Below, piece after piece: positions 24,369-33,832 of a stretch of DNA of 41,649 bases. The notes below the pieces were generated by a model. It searched no databases and was not told the origin of the DNA. It saw only the letters and a list, made by a program, of their open reading frames with translations. This DNA comes from Thiorhodospira sibirica ATCC 700588. Its GTDB lineage: Bacteria > Pseudomonadota > Gammaproteobacteria > Ectothiorhodospirales > Ectothiorhodospiraceae. Position numbers and translations under genes: made by a program. Location: contig NZ_MU255056.1 of the NCBI RefSeq assembly GCF_000227725.2, forward strand, positions 817,563 through 859,211, given 5' to 3'. Position 1 is the first letter of the stretch; each line of letters starts with the position of its first letter.

Positions 24369-27300
24369 GGGCACGGCGCAGATCCAGGGTGTAGGGATAT
24401 TCGGCATCCGGGTGCTCCGTGGGCGGTGCCATCGGGCCGATGGCGCTGCCCTGCGGGAAAAACTGCGCGATGGTGCGCAATTGTGGCGGCGGTTGCAAGG
24501 TGCCGGGGGTGTGGCCGTAATCCCAAAAGCGGTTGATGCGGCGCGCCTCGGCTTCATAGGCATTGACCGGGAAGGTGTCGTAATGCCGCCCGCCGGGATG
24601 GGAGACATGGTAGGTGCAGCCACCGATGGCGCAGCCGTTCCAGGTGTCGATCAGGTCAAAGACCAGCGGCGAATGGCGGCCAATGGTGGGATGCAGACCC
24701 GAGGGGGGCTGCCAGGCGCGATAGCGGACTCCGGCGATATATTCGCCGTGGGTGCCGGTATGGCGCAGCGGTACCCGCCGCCCGTTACACACCAGCACAT
24801 AGCGGCTATCCGTCAGGCCGCTGACCTTTACCTGCAGGCGTTCTACCGAGGAGTCCACATAGCGGGCCGTGCCTGCCTGAGTGACTTCTTCGCCGAGCAC
24901 ATGCCAGGGCTCAATGGCCATAGACAGGGCGATGTTGATGTCGCCGATCTGCACCTGTCCGTAGTGGGGGAAGCGAAACTCAAAGAAAGGTGCCAGCCAG
25001 TCCATGCTGAAGGGATAGCCGGCCTGATTGAGGTGATTCACTACGTCACGCAGATCGCTTTTGACGAAATGTTCCAGCATGAAGCGGTCATGTAGGGCGG
25101 TTCCCCAACGCACCAGGGGTTTGCGGTAGGGTGTTTGCCAGAAACAGGCCACCAGGGCGCGCAGCAACAGCATCTGCACCAAAGACATGCGGGCATGGGG
25201 CGGCATTTCAAAGGCGCGCAGTTCGACCAGCCCCAGGCGCCCGTGGGCACTGTCGGGGGAATAGAGCTTGTCAATGCAGAACTCGGCGCGGTGGGTGTTG
25301 CCGGTGAGATCTACCAGAAAGTGGCGCAGCAGTCGATCTACCAGCCAGGGTTGGGCTACCTCGCCGCTGGGCAGATGTTGCAGGGCAATCTCCAGTTCAT
25401 AGAGATTTTCATGGCGCGCCTCATCCACCCGTGGGGCCTGACTGGTGGGGCCGATGAACAGACCGGAGAACAGGTAGGATAAGCCGGGGTGATGCTGCCA
25501 GAAGCTCAGCAACGAGGCCAGCAGATCCGGACGGCGCAGGATCGGGCTGTCTGTAGGCGTGGGGCCGCCCAGGGTGATATGGTTGCCGCCGCCCGTGCCG
25601 GTGTGACGCCCGTCGAGCATGAATTTTTCGGTGCCCAGGCGGCTCAGATGGGCCTCTTCATACAAAGCCAGGGTGTTATCGCGCAGGCTGTGCCAGTCAC
25701 CCGCCGGGTGGATATTGACCTCAATCACGCCCGGATCGGGGGTGACCATCAGCCGCTCAATGCGGTTATCCGGCGGCGGGGCATAGCCTTCGAGTACGAT
25801 CGGCAAGGCCAGTTGAGCGGCGCTGGCCTCAATCGCGGCAATCAGTTGCAGGTAGGGTTCCAGCAGCTCCAGCGGCGGCAGAAACACATGCACGCGCCCA
25901 TGGCGTGCCTCGACGCACAGCGCGGTATGTGGCACCTGCTCACCGCAGCGTACCTCGGCGACTTCGGCGCTTGGCGCATGACTCGGTGGCTCAAGCAGCA
26001 GGCTGTAGCGGCGCGTCACCTCGCCATAATAATCGCCCAGGGGCGGCTGTGGCTCAAACAGGCTGGGGCCTTTGGGCTGATCCCGCGCCCGTTCATCCAC
26101 CCACGGCAGGGAATCCAGCGGCAGGCGCAGGCCCAGCGGGGAATCCCCCGGCAGCAAAAACAGATGCGGACGGCGCAACGGCCAGCGCTGACTGCAAAAA
26201 CGCTGGCTGTGCAGGTTCCAGGACAGGGGCAACACATAGCCCGCCGGGGCACCCAGATCCTCACTGAGCAGGCGCGCCAGGCGCTGGCGTTCGGCGGGGT
26301 GTGTGAGATCGGCCTGCAAGGGGTCGATATTGAGCGGCTGGGTACTTTCTTTCCAGAGATAATAAACAGTGTCTTCATAGGCTGGATGAATCAGCTGCGC
26401 ATTGAGCTGCAGATGGCGGATCAATACCTGCATCAATTGCAACGCCTGTTCGCGCCCATGCCCATAGTCATGACTGAAATCGGCCAGCAATGCTGGGTTT
26501 TGCCACACGGCCTGACCGTCTTTGCGCCAGAAACAGCCCAGTTGCCAGCGCGGTAGCGGTTCGCCGGGATACCACTTGCCCTGACCAAAATGCAGCATCC
26601 CGCCCGGCCCGAAGCGTTTGAGCAGGCGGCGCACCAGGGCATAGGCCAGGCTGCGCTTGTGGGTACCGTCAGCGTGGGTGTTCCATTCCGCGCCATCCAT
26701 GTCATCAATCGACACAAAGGTGGGTTCGCCCCCCATGGTCAGGCGCACATCCCCCTGTTTGAGCTGCTGATCCACATAGCCCCCCAGCGCATCAATCGCC
26801 GCCCATTGATCATCGCGGTAGGGCTTGGTGACACGCGGGTCTTCGTGAATGCGGCGAATTTCGTTGTGGTGGTGAAATTCCACCTCACAGGCATCGGTAT
26901 AGCCGGTGACCGGCGCCGCACTCAAGGGATCGGGGGTACAGGCCAGCGGAATATGTCCCTCGCCGGCAAATAAACCCGAAGTGGGGTCCAGCCCGACCCA
27001 GCCCGCGCCCGGCACAAACACCTCCGCCCAGGCATGCAGGTCGGTAAAATCGTGTTCCGGCCCGGATGGCCCATCCAGGGATTTGATGTCTGCGGTCAGT
27101 TGCACCAGATAGCCCGAGACAAAGCGTGCGGCCAAGCCCAGATGCCGCAACAGCTGCACCAGCAGCCATGCTGAATCGCGACAGGAGCCCGATTGCAGCC
27201 CCAGGGTTTTTTCACAGCTTTGCACCCCCGGCTCCATACGCACGGTATAGCGAATATCGCGCCACAGTACCTGATTGAGTTCTACCAGGAAATTGACGAT

Positions 27301-27720
27301 GTGACGCGGGCTGCGGTCGATCTGGGCAAGATAATTTTGCAGCCGGGGGCCGCGCTCGGCGATTTCCAGATAGGGAATCAGCTCCTTGGCAAGCAGGCTG
27401 TCATACCCAAAGGGATAGTGCTCGGCGTAGCTTTCCACAAAAAAATCAAAGGGATTGATGACCGTGAGCTCAGCGAGCACCTCCACATCAATCGCTAAGC
27501 GCTGCATCTTGTCTGGAAACACCACCCGCGCCAGAAAATTACCAAAGGGGTCTTGCTGCCAGTTGATAAAATGTTCTGTAGGGCTGATGTTGAGGCTGTA
27601 GCCCAGGATTTTGGTGCGGGTATGCGCCGCCGGACGCAGCCGGATGACATGCGGCGAGACATTGATCAGGCGATCAAAGCGGTAATGGGTTTGATGGGTC
27701 AGGGCAATGCGTATGGCCAT
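24355..27720 (-). CDS. Large transglutaminase-like / DUF2126 protein
   Basis: A 1121-residue protein. Residues about 1-80 are the bacterial transglutaminase N-terminal beta domain (IALTHQTHYRFDRLINVSPH). Then comes a papain-like transglutaminase core with the triad Cys180 (SGSCRDSAWLLVQ), His229 (DLHAWAEVFV) and Asp245 (VGLDPTSGLF). From about residue 300 onward is the DUF2126 region (DVRLTMGGEPTFVSIDDMDG, GNHITLGGPTPTDSP). Such proteins accompany circularly permuted ATP-grasp and Alpha-E proteins and may act as peptidase or transpeptidase on the product of that set; the reaction is not known. The ATG lies 2 bases after the Alpha-E stop, so the genes are translationally linked. Its final codons run into repeat copy B. 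Confidence 0.9.
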   Translation of the reverse strand: MAIRIALTHQTHYRFDRLINVSPHVIRLRPAAHTRTKILGYSLNISPTEHFINWQQDPFGNFLARVVFPDKMQRLAIDVEVLAELTVINPFDFFVESYAEHYPFGYDSLLAKELIPYLEIAERGPRLQNYLAQIDRSPRHIVNFLVELNQVLWRDIRYTVRMEPGVQSCEKTLGLQSGSCRDSAWLLVQLLRHLGLAARFVSGYLVQLTADIKSLDGPSGPEHDFTDLHAWAEVFVPGAGWVGLDPTSGLFAGEGHIPLACTPDPLSAAPVTGYTDACEVEFHHHNEIRRIHEDPRVTKPYRDDQWAAIDALGGYVDQQLKQGDVRLTMGGEPTFVSIDDMDGAEWNTHADGTHKRSLAYALVRRLLKRFGPGGMLHFGQGKWYPGEPLPRWQLGCFWRKDGQAVWQNPALLADFSHDYGHGREQALQLMQVLIRHLQLNAQLIHPAYEDTVYYLWKESTQPLNIDPLQADLTHPAERQRLARLLSEDLGAPAGYVLPLSWNLHSQRFCSQRWPLRRPHLFLLPGDSPLGLRLPLDSLPWVDERARDQPKGPSLFEPQPPLGDYYGEVTRRYSLLLEPPSHAPSAEVAEVRCGEQVPHTALCVEARHGRVHVFLPPLELLEPYLQLIAAIEASAAQLALPIVLEGYAPPPDNRIERLMVTPDPGVIEVNIHPAGDWHSLRDNTLALYEEAHLSRLGTEKFMLDGRHTGTGGGNHITLGGPTPTDSPILRRPDLLASLLSFWQHHPGLSYLFSGLFIGPTSQAPRVDEARHENLYELEIALQHLPSGEVAQPWLVDRLLRHFLVDLTGNTHRAEFCIDKLYSPDSAHGRLGLVELRAFEMPPHARMSLVQMLLLRALVACFWQTPYRKPLVRWGTALHDRFMLEHFVKSDLRDVVNHLNQAGYPFSMDWLAPFFEFRFPHYGQVQIGDINIALSMAIEPWHVLGEEVTQAGTARYVDSSVERLQVKVSGLTDSRYVLVCNGRRVPLRHTGTHGEYIAGVRYRAWQPPSGLHPTIGRHSPLVFDLIDTWNGCAIGGCTYHVSHPGGRHYDTFPVNAYEAEARRINRFWDYGHTPGTLQPPPQLRTIAQFFPQGSAIGPMAPPTEHPDAEYPYTLDLRRAPGNA

Positions 27721-27722
27721 AA

Positions 27723-28664
27723 TCAGTCGGCTCGTTCAAGTTTAAACCAGGTGTCGGCGATGTAGCCGTGAATCTCGGCCATTTCTTTTTGCAGCTCGTC
27801 GATGAAGCGGTGCAGGGTTTCGGCATCCATCAGCTCACTGATCTCAGCCCCAAGGACATGGCGCTTGACCTGCAAGCTAAAGCGTAGCGGTACCTCGTTG
27901 CGCGGCAGATTCGACAGGGCGGTTTCCACCTCGGTCAGGGCGTGGGCCACGGCGCGGGGGAAATGCAGATTCTGCAACAGATAATGCACCACCTCGGCCC
28001 CACTGACGCGGCGGCGCACATGCTGGCGGTACATCTGAAAGGCACTGAGTGATTTGAGGATATTGATCCATAACAGCCCCTCAAAGGGCTTGGGCGTATT
28101 GGAGGTGTGCGTGAGCAGGCCGATGGCACCGACATCAAGGATGCGGCTGGTCATATCGGCGCGTTCCAGATTGCGCCCGGTGCGCACGAAATCATAGGCA
28201 TGATCATGGCTCATGGTCCCGGCCAGCAGGCCGGTGATTTGCTGGCAGCGGCCCACGACCTCATTGAGATAGGCGTAGCGCCCGCGCTTGCTCAAGCCGC
28301 TATCAAGGTTTTCCTTGGCAAACAGATACAGCTCATTGACGCTTTCCCAGCCCTGTGCCGGCACCAGATCGCGGGTGGTGCGCACATTTTCCCGCGCCAG
28401 CGCCAAGGTGTTGATGATCGAGCCGGAATGCTCCTGATCGGCCAATAAAAAGCGTACACAACTGCGCTCATCGTCTTTGTTGTAGCGCTCATCAAACAGC
28501 GCATCACTGCCGGTGATGGTCAACATCCGTCGCCAGGACAGGCCCACATGACGCGGCATATCCAGGGCCAGATGGGAAAAGGCCATGACCATGCGCGCCG
28601 TATTCTCACTGCGCTCTATATAGCGGGCCATCCAGTACAGCCGCTCTGCGACACGCGATAACAT
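27723..28664 (-). CDS. Alpha-E domain protein (DUF403)
   Basis: A 313-residue, mostly helical protein starting MLSRVAERLYWMARYIERSE, the hallmark of the Alpha-E family, with later SVNELYLFAKENLDSGLSKR and FVRTGRNLERADMTSRILDV. The ATG at 28664 is chosen over the TTG at 28688 because it begins the conserved domain and follows GGAGG at about 9 bases; it then lies 5 bases from the ATP-grasp stop. The family always travels with the circularly permuted ATP-grasp and transglutaminase partners and is thought to assist the ligase, but no activity is assigned. Middle gene of the three-gene unit. Confidence 0.9.
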   Translation of the reverse strand: MLSRVAERLYWMARYIERSENTARMVMAFSHLALDMPRHVGLSWRRMLTITGSDALFDERYNKDDERSCVRFLLADQEHSGSIINTLALARENVRTTRDLVPAQGWESVNELYLFAKENLDSGLSKRGRYAYLNEVVGRCQQITGLLAGTMSHDHAYDFVRTGRNLERADMTSRILDVGAIGLLTHTSNTPKPFEGLLWINILKSLSAFQMYRQHVRRRVSGAEVVHYLLQNLHFPRAVAHALTEVETALSNLPRNEVPLRFSLQVKRHVLGAEISELMDAETLHRFIDELQKEMAEIHGYIADTWFKLERAD

Positions 28665-28668
28665 TCGC

Positions 28669-30117
28669 TCAGGCCTCCGTATCCACAATCCAGGTATCTT
28701 TACTGCCTCCCCCTTGCGAGGAATTGACCACCAGCGATCCTTTGCGCAAGGCCACCCGCGTCAGTCCGCCGGCGGTGACATCCGTGCTCACCCCCTGCAG
28801 GATGAACGGGCGCAAATCCAGATGCCGGGGCTCCAGGCGGCCATCACACAAGGTGGGCGCGGTGGAGAGCGATAACACCGGCTGGGCAATGTAGTTGCGC
28901 GGGTCGTGCTTGATCAGCTCGGCAAATTCATGGCGTTGGCGCTTGCTGGCCTGCGGGCCGATCATCATGCCATAGCCGCCGGATTCATTGGCCGGTTTAA
29001 CCACTAGCTCCTCCAGATGCGCCAGCACATAATCACGCTGGCTTTCATCCATGCACAGATAGGTGGGCACATTGGGAATGATCGGCTCCTGATCCAGATA
29101 ATATTTAATGATCTGCGGCACAAAGGCATACACCACCTTATCATCCGCCACCCCGGCGCCGGGAGCATTGGCCAGCGCCACATTGCCCTTGCGCCAGGCG
29201 CGCATGATGCCGGGCACGCCCAGCAGCGAATCCTTATGAAAGACTTCCTGATCCAAAAACAGATCGTCAATGCGCCGATAAACCACATCCACCCGCTCCA
29301 GCCCCTTGATGGTGCGCATATACACGCAATCATCCTCACCGACCATCAGATCCGCCCCCTCCACCAACTCCGCGCCCATATTCTGCGCCAGATAGGCATG
29401 TTCAAAATAGGCCGAGTTATAAATGCCGGGGGTCAACACCACCACGGCGGGGTAATCCAGCGGGCGCGGCGAGAGTGAGGCGAGCATATCAAAAAGCTGC
29501 GAACTGTATTCATCCACCGGCAAAATGCTGTAATTTTCAAACAACTCCGGGAAAACGCGCTTGGTCACCTGACGATTTTCCAGCATATACGACACCCCGG
29601 AGGGCACCCGCAGGTTGTCTTCAAGCACATAGATTTTGCCGTCTTTATCGCGCACCAGATCCGAGCCGCAGATATGCGCCCAGATGCCATGCACCGGGCT
29701 AAAGCCTTGGCATTGCGGGCGAAAATTCTTCGACTGGGCCAGCACTTCCTTGGGAAACACGCCATCCTTGACGATCTGCTGACGGTTATACAGATCATCA
29801 ATGAAGTGATTGAGCGCAGTCAGGCGCTGCTTGAGGCCCTCTTCAATGCGCATCCACTCCTTGCGGGCAATAATTCGCGGGATCACATCAAAAGGCCAGG
29901 CCCGGTCGATATTTCCGCCCTCGGTGTAGACCGTAAAGGTAATCCCCATCTCCACAATCGCATGTTCTGCCGCCAGCTTGCGCTCCTGAATCGCCTCAGC
30001 GCCGAGCGAACGCAGATAGGAGGTCAAGGTACGCGCCACCGCACGCGGATAACCGGGAGTGCTGATCAATTCATCATAAAAGCCATTGGGGTCGTAGCTT
30101 TTCCAGTCAATGCTCAT
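28669..30117 (-). CDS. Circularly permuted ATP-grasp protein (DUF404/DUF407)
   Basis: A 482-residue protein from ATG 30117 (MSIDWKSYDPNGFYDELIST). This start has GGAGAG 4 bases upstream, whereas the longer frame would need TTG 30204. Conserved elements include ENLRVPSGVSYMLENRQ, VVLTPGIYNSAYFEHAYLA, GVADDKVVYAFVPQIIKYYL, VVKPANESGGYGMMIGP and IAQPVLSLSTAPT, the permuted ATP-grasp nucleotide and metal sites. The family is predicted to ligate amino acids or peptides with ATP (an amidoligase-like role); the product is unknown. It is the first gene of the ATP-grasp/Alpha-E/transglutaminase unit and follows mlaD by 90 bases, possibly on the same transcript. Confidence 0.9.
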   Translation of the reverse strand: MSIDWKSYDPNGFYDELISTPGYPRAVARTLTSYLRSLGAEAIQERKLAAEHAIVEMGITFTVYTEGGNIDRAWPFDVIPRIIARKEWMRIEEGLKQRLTALNHFIDDLYNRQQIVKDGVFPKEVLAQSKNFRPQCQGFSPVHGIWAHICGSDLVRDKDGKIYVLEDNLRVPSGVSYMLENRQVTKRVFPELFENYSILPVDEYSSQLFDMLASLSPRPLDYPAVVVLTPGIYNSAYFEHAYLAQNMGAELVEGADLMVGEDDCVYMRTIKGLERVDVVYRRIDDLFLDQEVFHKDSLLGVPGIMRAWRKGNVALANAPGAGVADDKVVYAFVPQIIKYYLDQEPIIPNVPTYLCMDESQRDYVLAHLEELVVKPANESGGYGMMIGPQASKRQRHEFAELIKHDPRNYIAQPVLSLSTAPTLCDGRLEPRHLDLRPFILQGVSTDVTAGGLTRVALRKGSLVVNSSQGGGSKDTWIVDTEA

Positions 30118-30207
30118 CAGTCTCTCCGCGACAGACCCCGCACCGTAGCGGTCGGGGAAGATGCGCGGTTGCGCCGTGGCAACCGCTGCGTTTAGGGGTA
30201 TCAATGC

Positions 30208-30669
30208 TTAGGGCGCGGTCATGTTCACCAGAACCCGCCCGATGAGTTCTTCGAGCACGACAGCCGATTGGGTGAACAAAATCTCGTCACCGTCGCGCAG
30301 GGCGTCTTCTTCACCGCCCACGCCCAGGGCGATGTATTGTTCACCGAGCAGCCCGGCGGTGTAAATGCTGGCCTGGGTGTCGGTGGGCAGATAGTCATAT
30401 TGGGTGGAGATGGTCATCACCACTCGCGCCTGAAAGCGGTTGGGATCGTAATAAATCTCGCTGACGCGCCCGATGCGTACCCCGGAGACGGTCACGGGGG
30501 CGCGCACTTTCAGTCCGCCGATATTGCTGAAATAGGCGCTCACCTGATAGCTGTCGGTCTGGCGGTATTCATGCAAATTACTGACCTGCAGGGCCAGTAC
30601 CAACAGGGCAGCGATGCCAATGGCCACAAACAGGCCCACTCCGATTTCGATACTGCGTGTTGTCATCAT
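30208..30669 (-). CDS. mlaD: Lipid-asymmetry transporter substrate-binding protein MlaD
   Basis: A 153-residue MCE-domain protein. One N-terminal membrane anchor (IEIGVGLFVAIGIAALLVLA) is followed by a single MCE domain (YQVSAYFSNIGGLKVRAPVT, VSGVRIGRVSEIYYD, YTAGLLGEQYIALGVGG). It forms the periplasmic ring of the MlaFED complex that moves phospholipid between the membranes. ATG 30669 follows AGGA; TTG 30672 and ATG 30666 are adjacent alternatives. It is the third gene of mlaF-mlaE-mlaD. mlaC and mlaB, which usually follow, are absent here; the ATP-grasp gene takes their place. Confidence 0.93.
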   Translation of the reverse strand: MMTTRSIEIGVGLFVAIGIAALLVLALQVSNLHEYRQTDSYQVSAYFSNIGGLKVRAPVTVSGVRIGRVSEIYYDPNRFQARVVMTISTQYDYLPTDTQASIYTAGLLGEQYIALGVGGEEDALRDGDEILFTQSAVVLEELIGRVLVNMTAP

Positions 30670-30689
30670 CAAATCCTAAATAATCTGGC

Positions 30690-31469
30690 TTAGGCGCTAA
30701 ACATCAGGCCGGTAAGAATGAAATCCAGGGCCAGTACAGCCAGCGCGGTGTACACCACGGTATTGGTGGTGGCGCGACTGATGCCCTCGGAGGTTGGGGT
30801 GGCGTCATAGCCCTGGAATACGGCAATCCAGCTGGCGACAAAGCCAAAGACGATGCTCTTGATAATGCCGCTGAGTACATCGTCATAAAAATCCACGCTG
30901 GCTTGCATCTGTGACCAATACGAACCGCCATCCACGCCCAAAAGCCCCACGCCAATAAAATAGCCGCCCCACACCCCCACGGCGCTGAAGGCTGCTGCGA
31001 GCAGGGGCATGGCCAGAATACCGGCGAGAAAACGCGGCGCAATCACCCGTTTATACGGATCAACCGCCATCATCTCCATGCTGGAGAGCTGCTCGGTGGT
31101 TTTCATCAGGCCGATTTCAGCGGCCAGCGCCGAGCCAGCGCGTCCGGCAAACAACAAGGCAGTCACCACCGGCCCCAGTTCGCGCACCAATGACAGCGCC
31201 ACCACACTGCCAAGGACCTCCTCGGCACCGAAGTTCACTAGGGTGATATAGCCCTGATAGCCCAGCACCATCCCCACAAACAGCCCCGATACCAGGATGA
31301 TCAGCAGGGATAACACGCCGACCGAATACAGTTCACGGATCAGCAGGCGTGGACGCCAAGTCAGTGAACCCAGCGACCACAGGGTACGCAATAAAAACAG
31401 GTGGGCACGTCCCAGGCTTTGGAAGACCGATAGCCCGAAATGGCCCAGACGTTGCAAAAGAGAGACCAT
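30690..31469 (-). CDS. mlaE: Lipid-asymmetry ABC transporter permease MlaE
   Basis: A 259-residue inner-membrane permease. Family signatures are LSLLIILVSGLFVGMVLGYQ, ALSLVRELGPVVTALLFAGR, AGSALAAEIGLMKTTEQLSS and MEMMAVDPYKRVIAPRF, with several membrane segments up to the C-terminus (ALAVLALDFILTGLMFSA). Length is normal. Its ATG directly abuts the mlaF stop (TAG 31472-31470, ATG 31469), so translation is coupled. It pairs with MlaF (ATPase) and MlaD (periplasmic ring). Confidence 0.95.
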   Translation of the reverse strand: MVSLLQRLGHFGLSVFQSLGRAHLFLLRTLWSLGSLTWRPRLLIRELYSVGVLSLLIILVSGLFVGMVLGYQGYITLVNFGAEEVLGSVVALSLVRELGPVVTALLFAGRAGSALAAEIGLMKTTEQLSSMEMMAVDPYKRVIAPRFLAGILAMPLLAAAFSAVGVWGGYFIGVGLLGVDGGSYWSQMQASVDFYDDVLSGIIKSIVFGFVASWIAVFQGYDATPTSEGISRATTNTVVYTALAVLALDFILTGLMFSA

Positions 31470-32291
31470 CTAGGATTTTCCTGTATTGATCAGGTCATCA
31501 AGGTAATCGGGGGCGGGGTAATGGTACGGCACCGGCCCATCTGGCAGACCTTCCATGAACTGACGCGCCCAGGCCGAGCTTCCGTGGCGTACCGCCTCCG
31601 GCGTACCGCTGTCGATAATCTTTCCTTCCGAAATCAGGTAAATATAATCGGCAATGGAGCTGACCTCCGGAACATCATGAGACACCAGGATACTGCTTAG
31701 GCCCAGCGCATCATTGAGCCTGCGCACCAGTGAGACAATCACTCCCATGGTGATCGGATCGAGCCCGGCAAAGGGTTCATCGTAGAGAATCATCATCGGG
31801 TCCAGGGCGATGGCTCGCGCCAAGGCCACCCGTCGCGCCATGCCGCCGGACAGTTCGCTGGGCATCAGATCCCGCGCCCCGCGCAGTCCTACCGCCTCCA
31901 GCTTGAGCAATACCAGGGTGCGAATCAGGCGCTCTGGCAGACGGGTGTGCTCACGCAGCGGAAAGGCGACATTTTCAAACACATTCAGATGGGTAAACAA
32001 GGCGCCGCTTTGAAACAGCATCCCCATGCGTTTGCGCAGGCGATACAGTTCACTGCGCGCCAGACGATGCACCTCGTGCCCATCGACCACGATCCGCCCC
32101 CGATCCGGGCGCAGCTGGCCACCTATCAAACGCAGCAGCGTGGTTTTTCCGGTACCGCTAGGCCCCATCACAGCGGTGATTTTACCGCGTGGAATCTGTA
32201 GGCTGATACCCTCAAAAATTGTATGTGTACCGCGCCGGAAATGCAGATCTTCAATCTCAATCAGCGGCGCTGTCGATCGCTCAGTTGTCAT
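31470..32291 (-). CDS. mlaF: Lipid-asymmetry ABC transporter ATPase MlaF
   Basis: A 273-residue ABC ATPase powering MlaFED. Walker A is GPSGTGKTT, the Q-loop is in GMLFQSGALFTHLNVFENVA, the signature is ELSGGMARRVALARA, Walker B is MMILYDEPFAGLDP and the switch His is in ILVSHDVPEVSSIAD. ATG 32291 is preferred over GTG 32294 because GGAGAG lies 4 bases before it. It is the first gene of the minus-strand mla run, with a REP-like repeat between it and argD, so the promoter may lie in or beyond that repeat. Confidence 0.95.
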   Translation of the reverse strand: MTTERSTAPLIEIEDLHFRRGTHTIFEGISLQIPRGKITAVMGPSGTGKTTLLRLIGGQLRPDRGRIVVDGHEVHRLARSELYRLRKRMGMLFQSGALFTHLNVFENVAFPLREHTRLPERLIRTLVLLKLEAVGLRGARDLMPSELSGGMARRVALARAIALDPMMILYDEPFAGLDPITMGVIVSLVRRLNDALGLSSILVSHDVPEVSSIADYIYLISEGKIIDSGTPEAVRHGSSAWARQFMEGLPDGPVPYHYPAPDYLDDLINTGKS

Positions 32292-32317
32292 CACTCTCTC
32301 CGGCAGACACCGTATAG

Positions 32318-32468
32318 GGAACGCCGCTCAGCCAGAGCGGCATAACATGGATCGCCGAGTTCTACTCGGCCAGTCGGGACACTGGCTCTCATCAGGTAAT
32401 GGTTTAAAACCAGCCGAGTGCAACTCGGCGCTCCCAGGCATGGAACGTCGCTCACAAGAGCGGCATAA
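32318..32468. repeat. REP-like palindrome pair (BIME-type)
   Basis: Two palindromes of the 10.9-kb family, GCCGAGTTCTACTCGGC (32354-32370) and GCCGAGTGCAACTCGGC (32413-32429), flanked by a second type of inverted repeat (GCCGCTCAGCCAGAGCGGC near 32325 and CGCTCACAAGAGCG near 32450) and by repeated CGGCATAA. It fills the argD-mlaF gap; no gene is present. Confidence 0.75.
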
Positions 32469-32496
32469 ACATCAGCCAAGCGGGGGCGGGGCCGCT

Positions 32497-33681
<1,185 letters not shown>

Positions 33682-33832
33682 ACACTCACCGTCCTGCACA
33701 AAAATAAGGTTCACACCTGTCGCGGTATAAGTACGCACAGGCATCAAAGCGAGACAGTATAGCGCGCCTGCGGCGGCGCACAAAAGCAAGCACGATCACC
33801 GGCGGCAATGTGGCGGATTCGCTGTTGCGGAT

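Noticed and set aside
25489-26556. Open frame of 355 codons on the plus strand
   Set aside because: It lies fully inside the transglutaminase/DUF2126 gene on the other strand, has no family motifs and is a shadow of GC-rich codon use.
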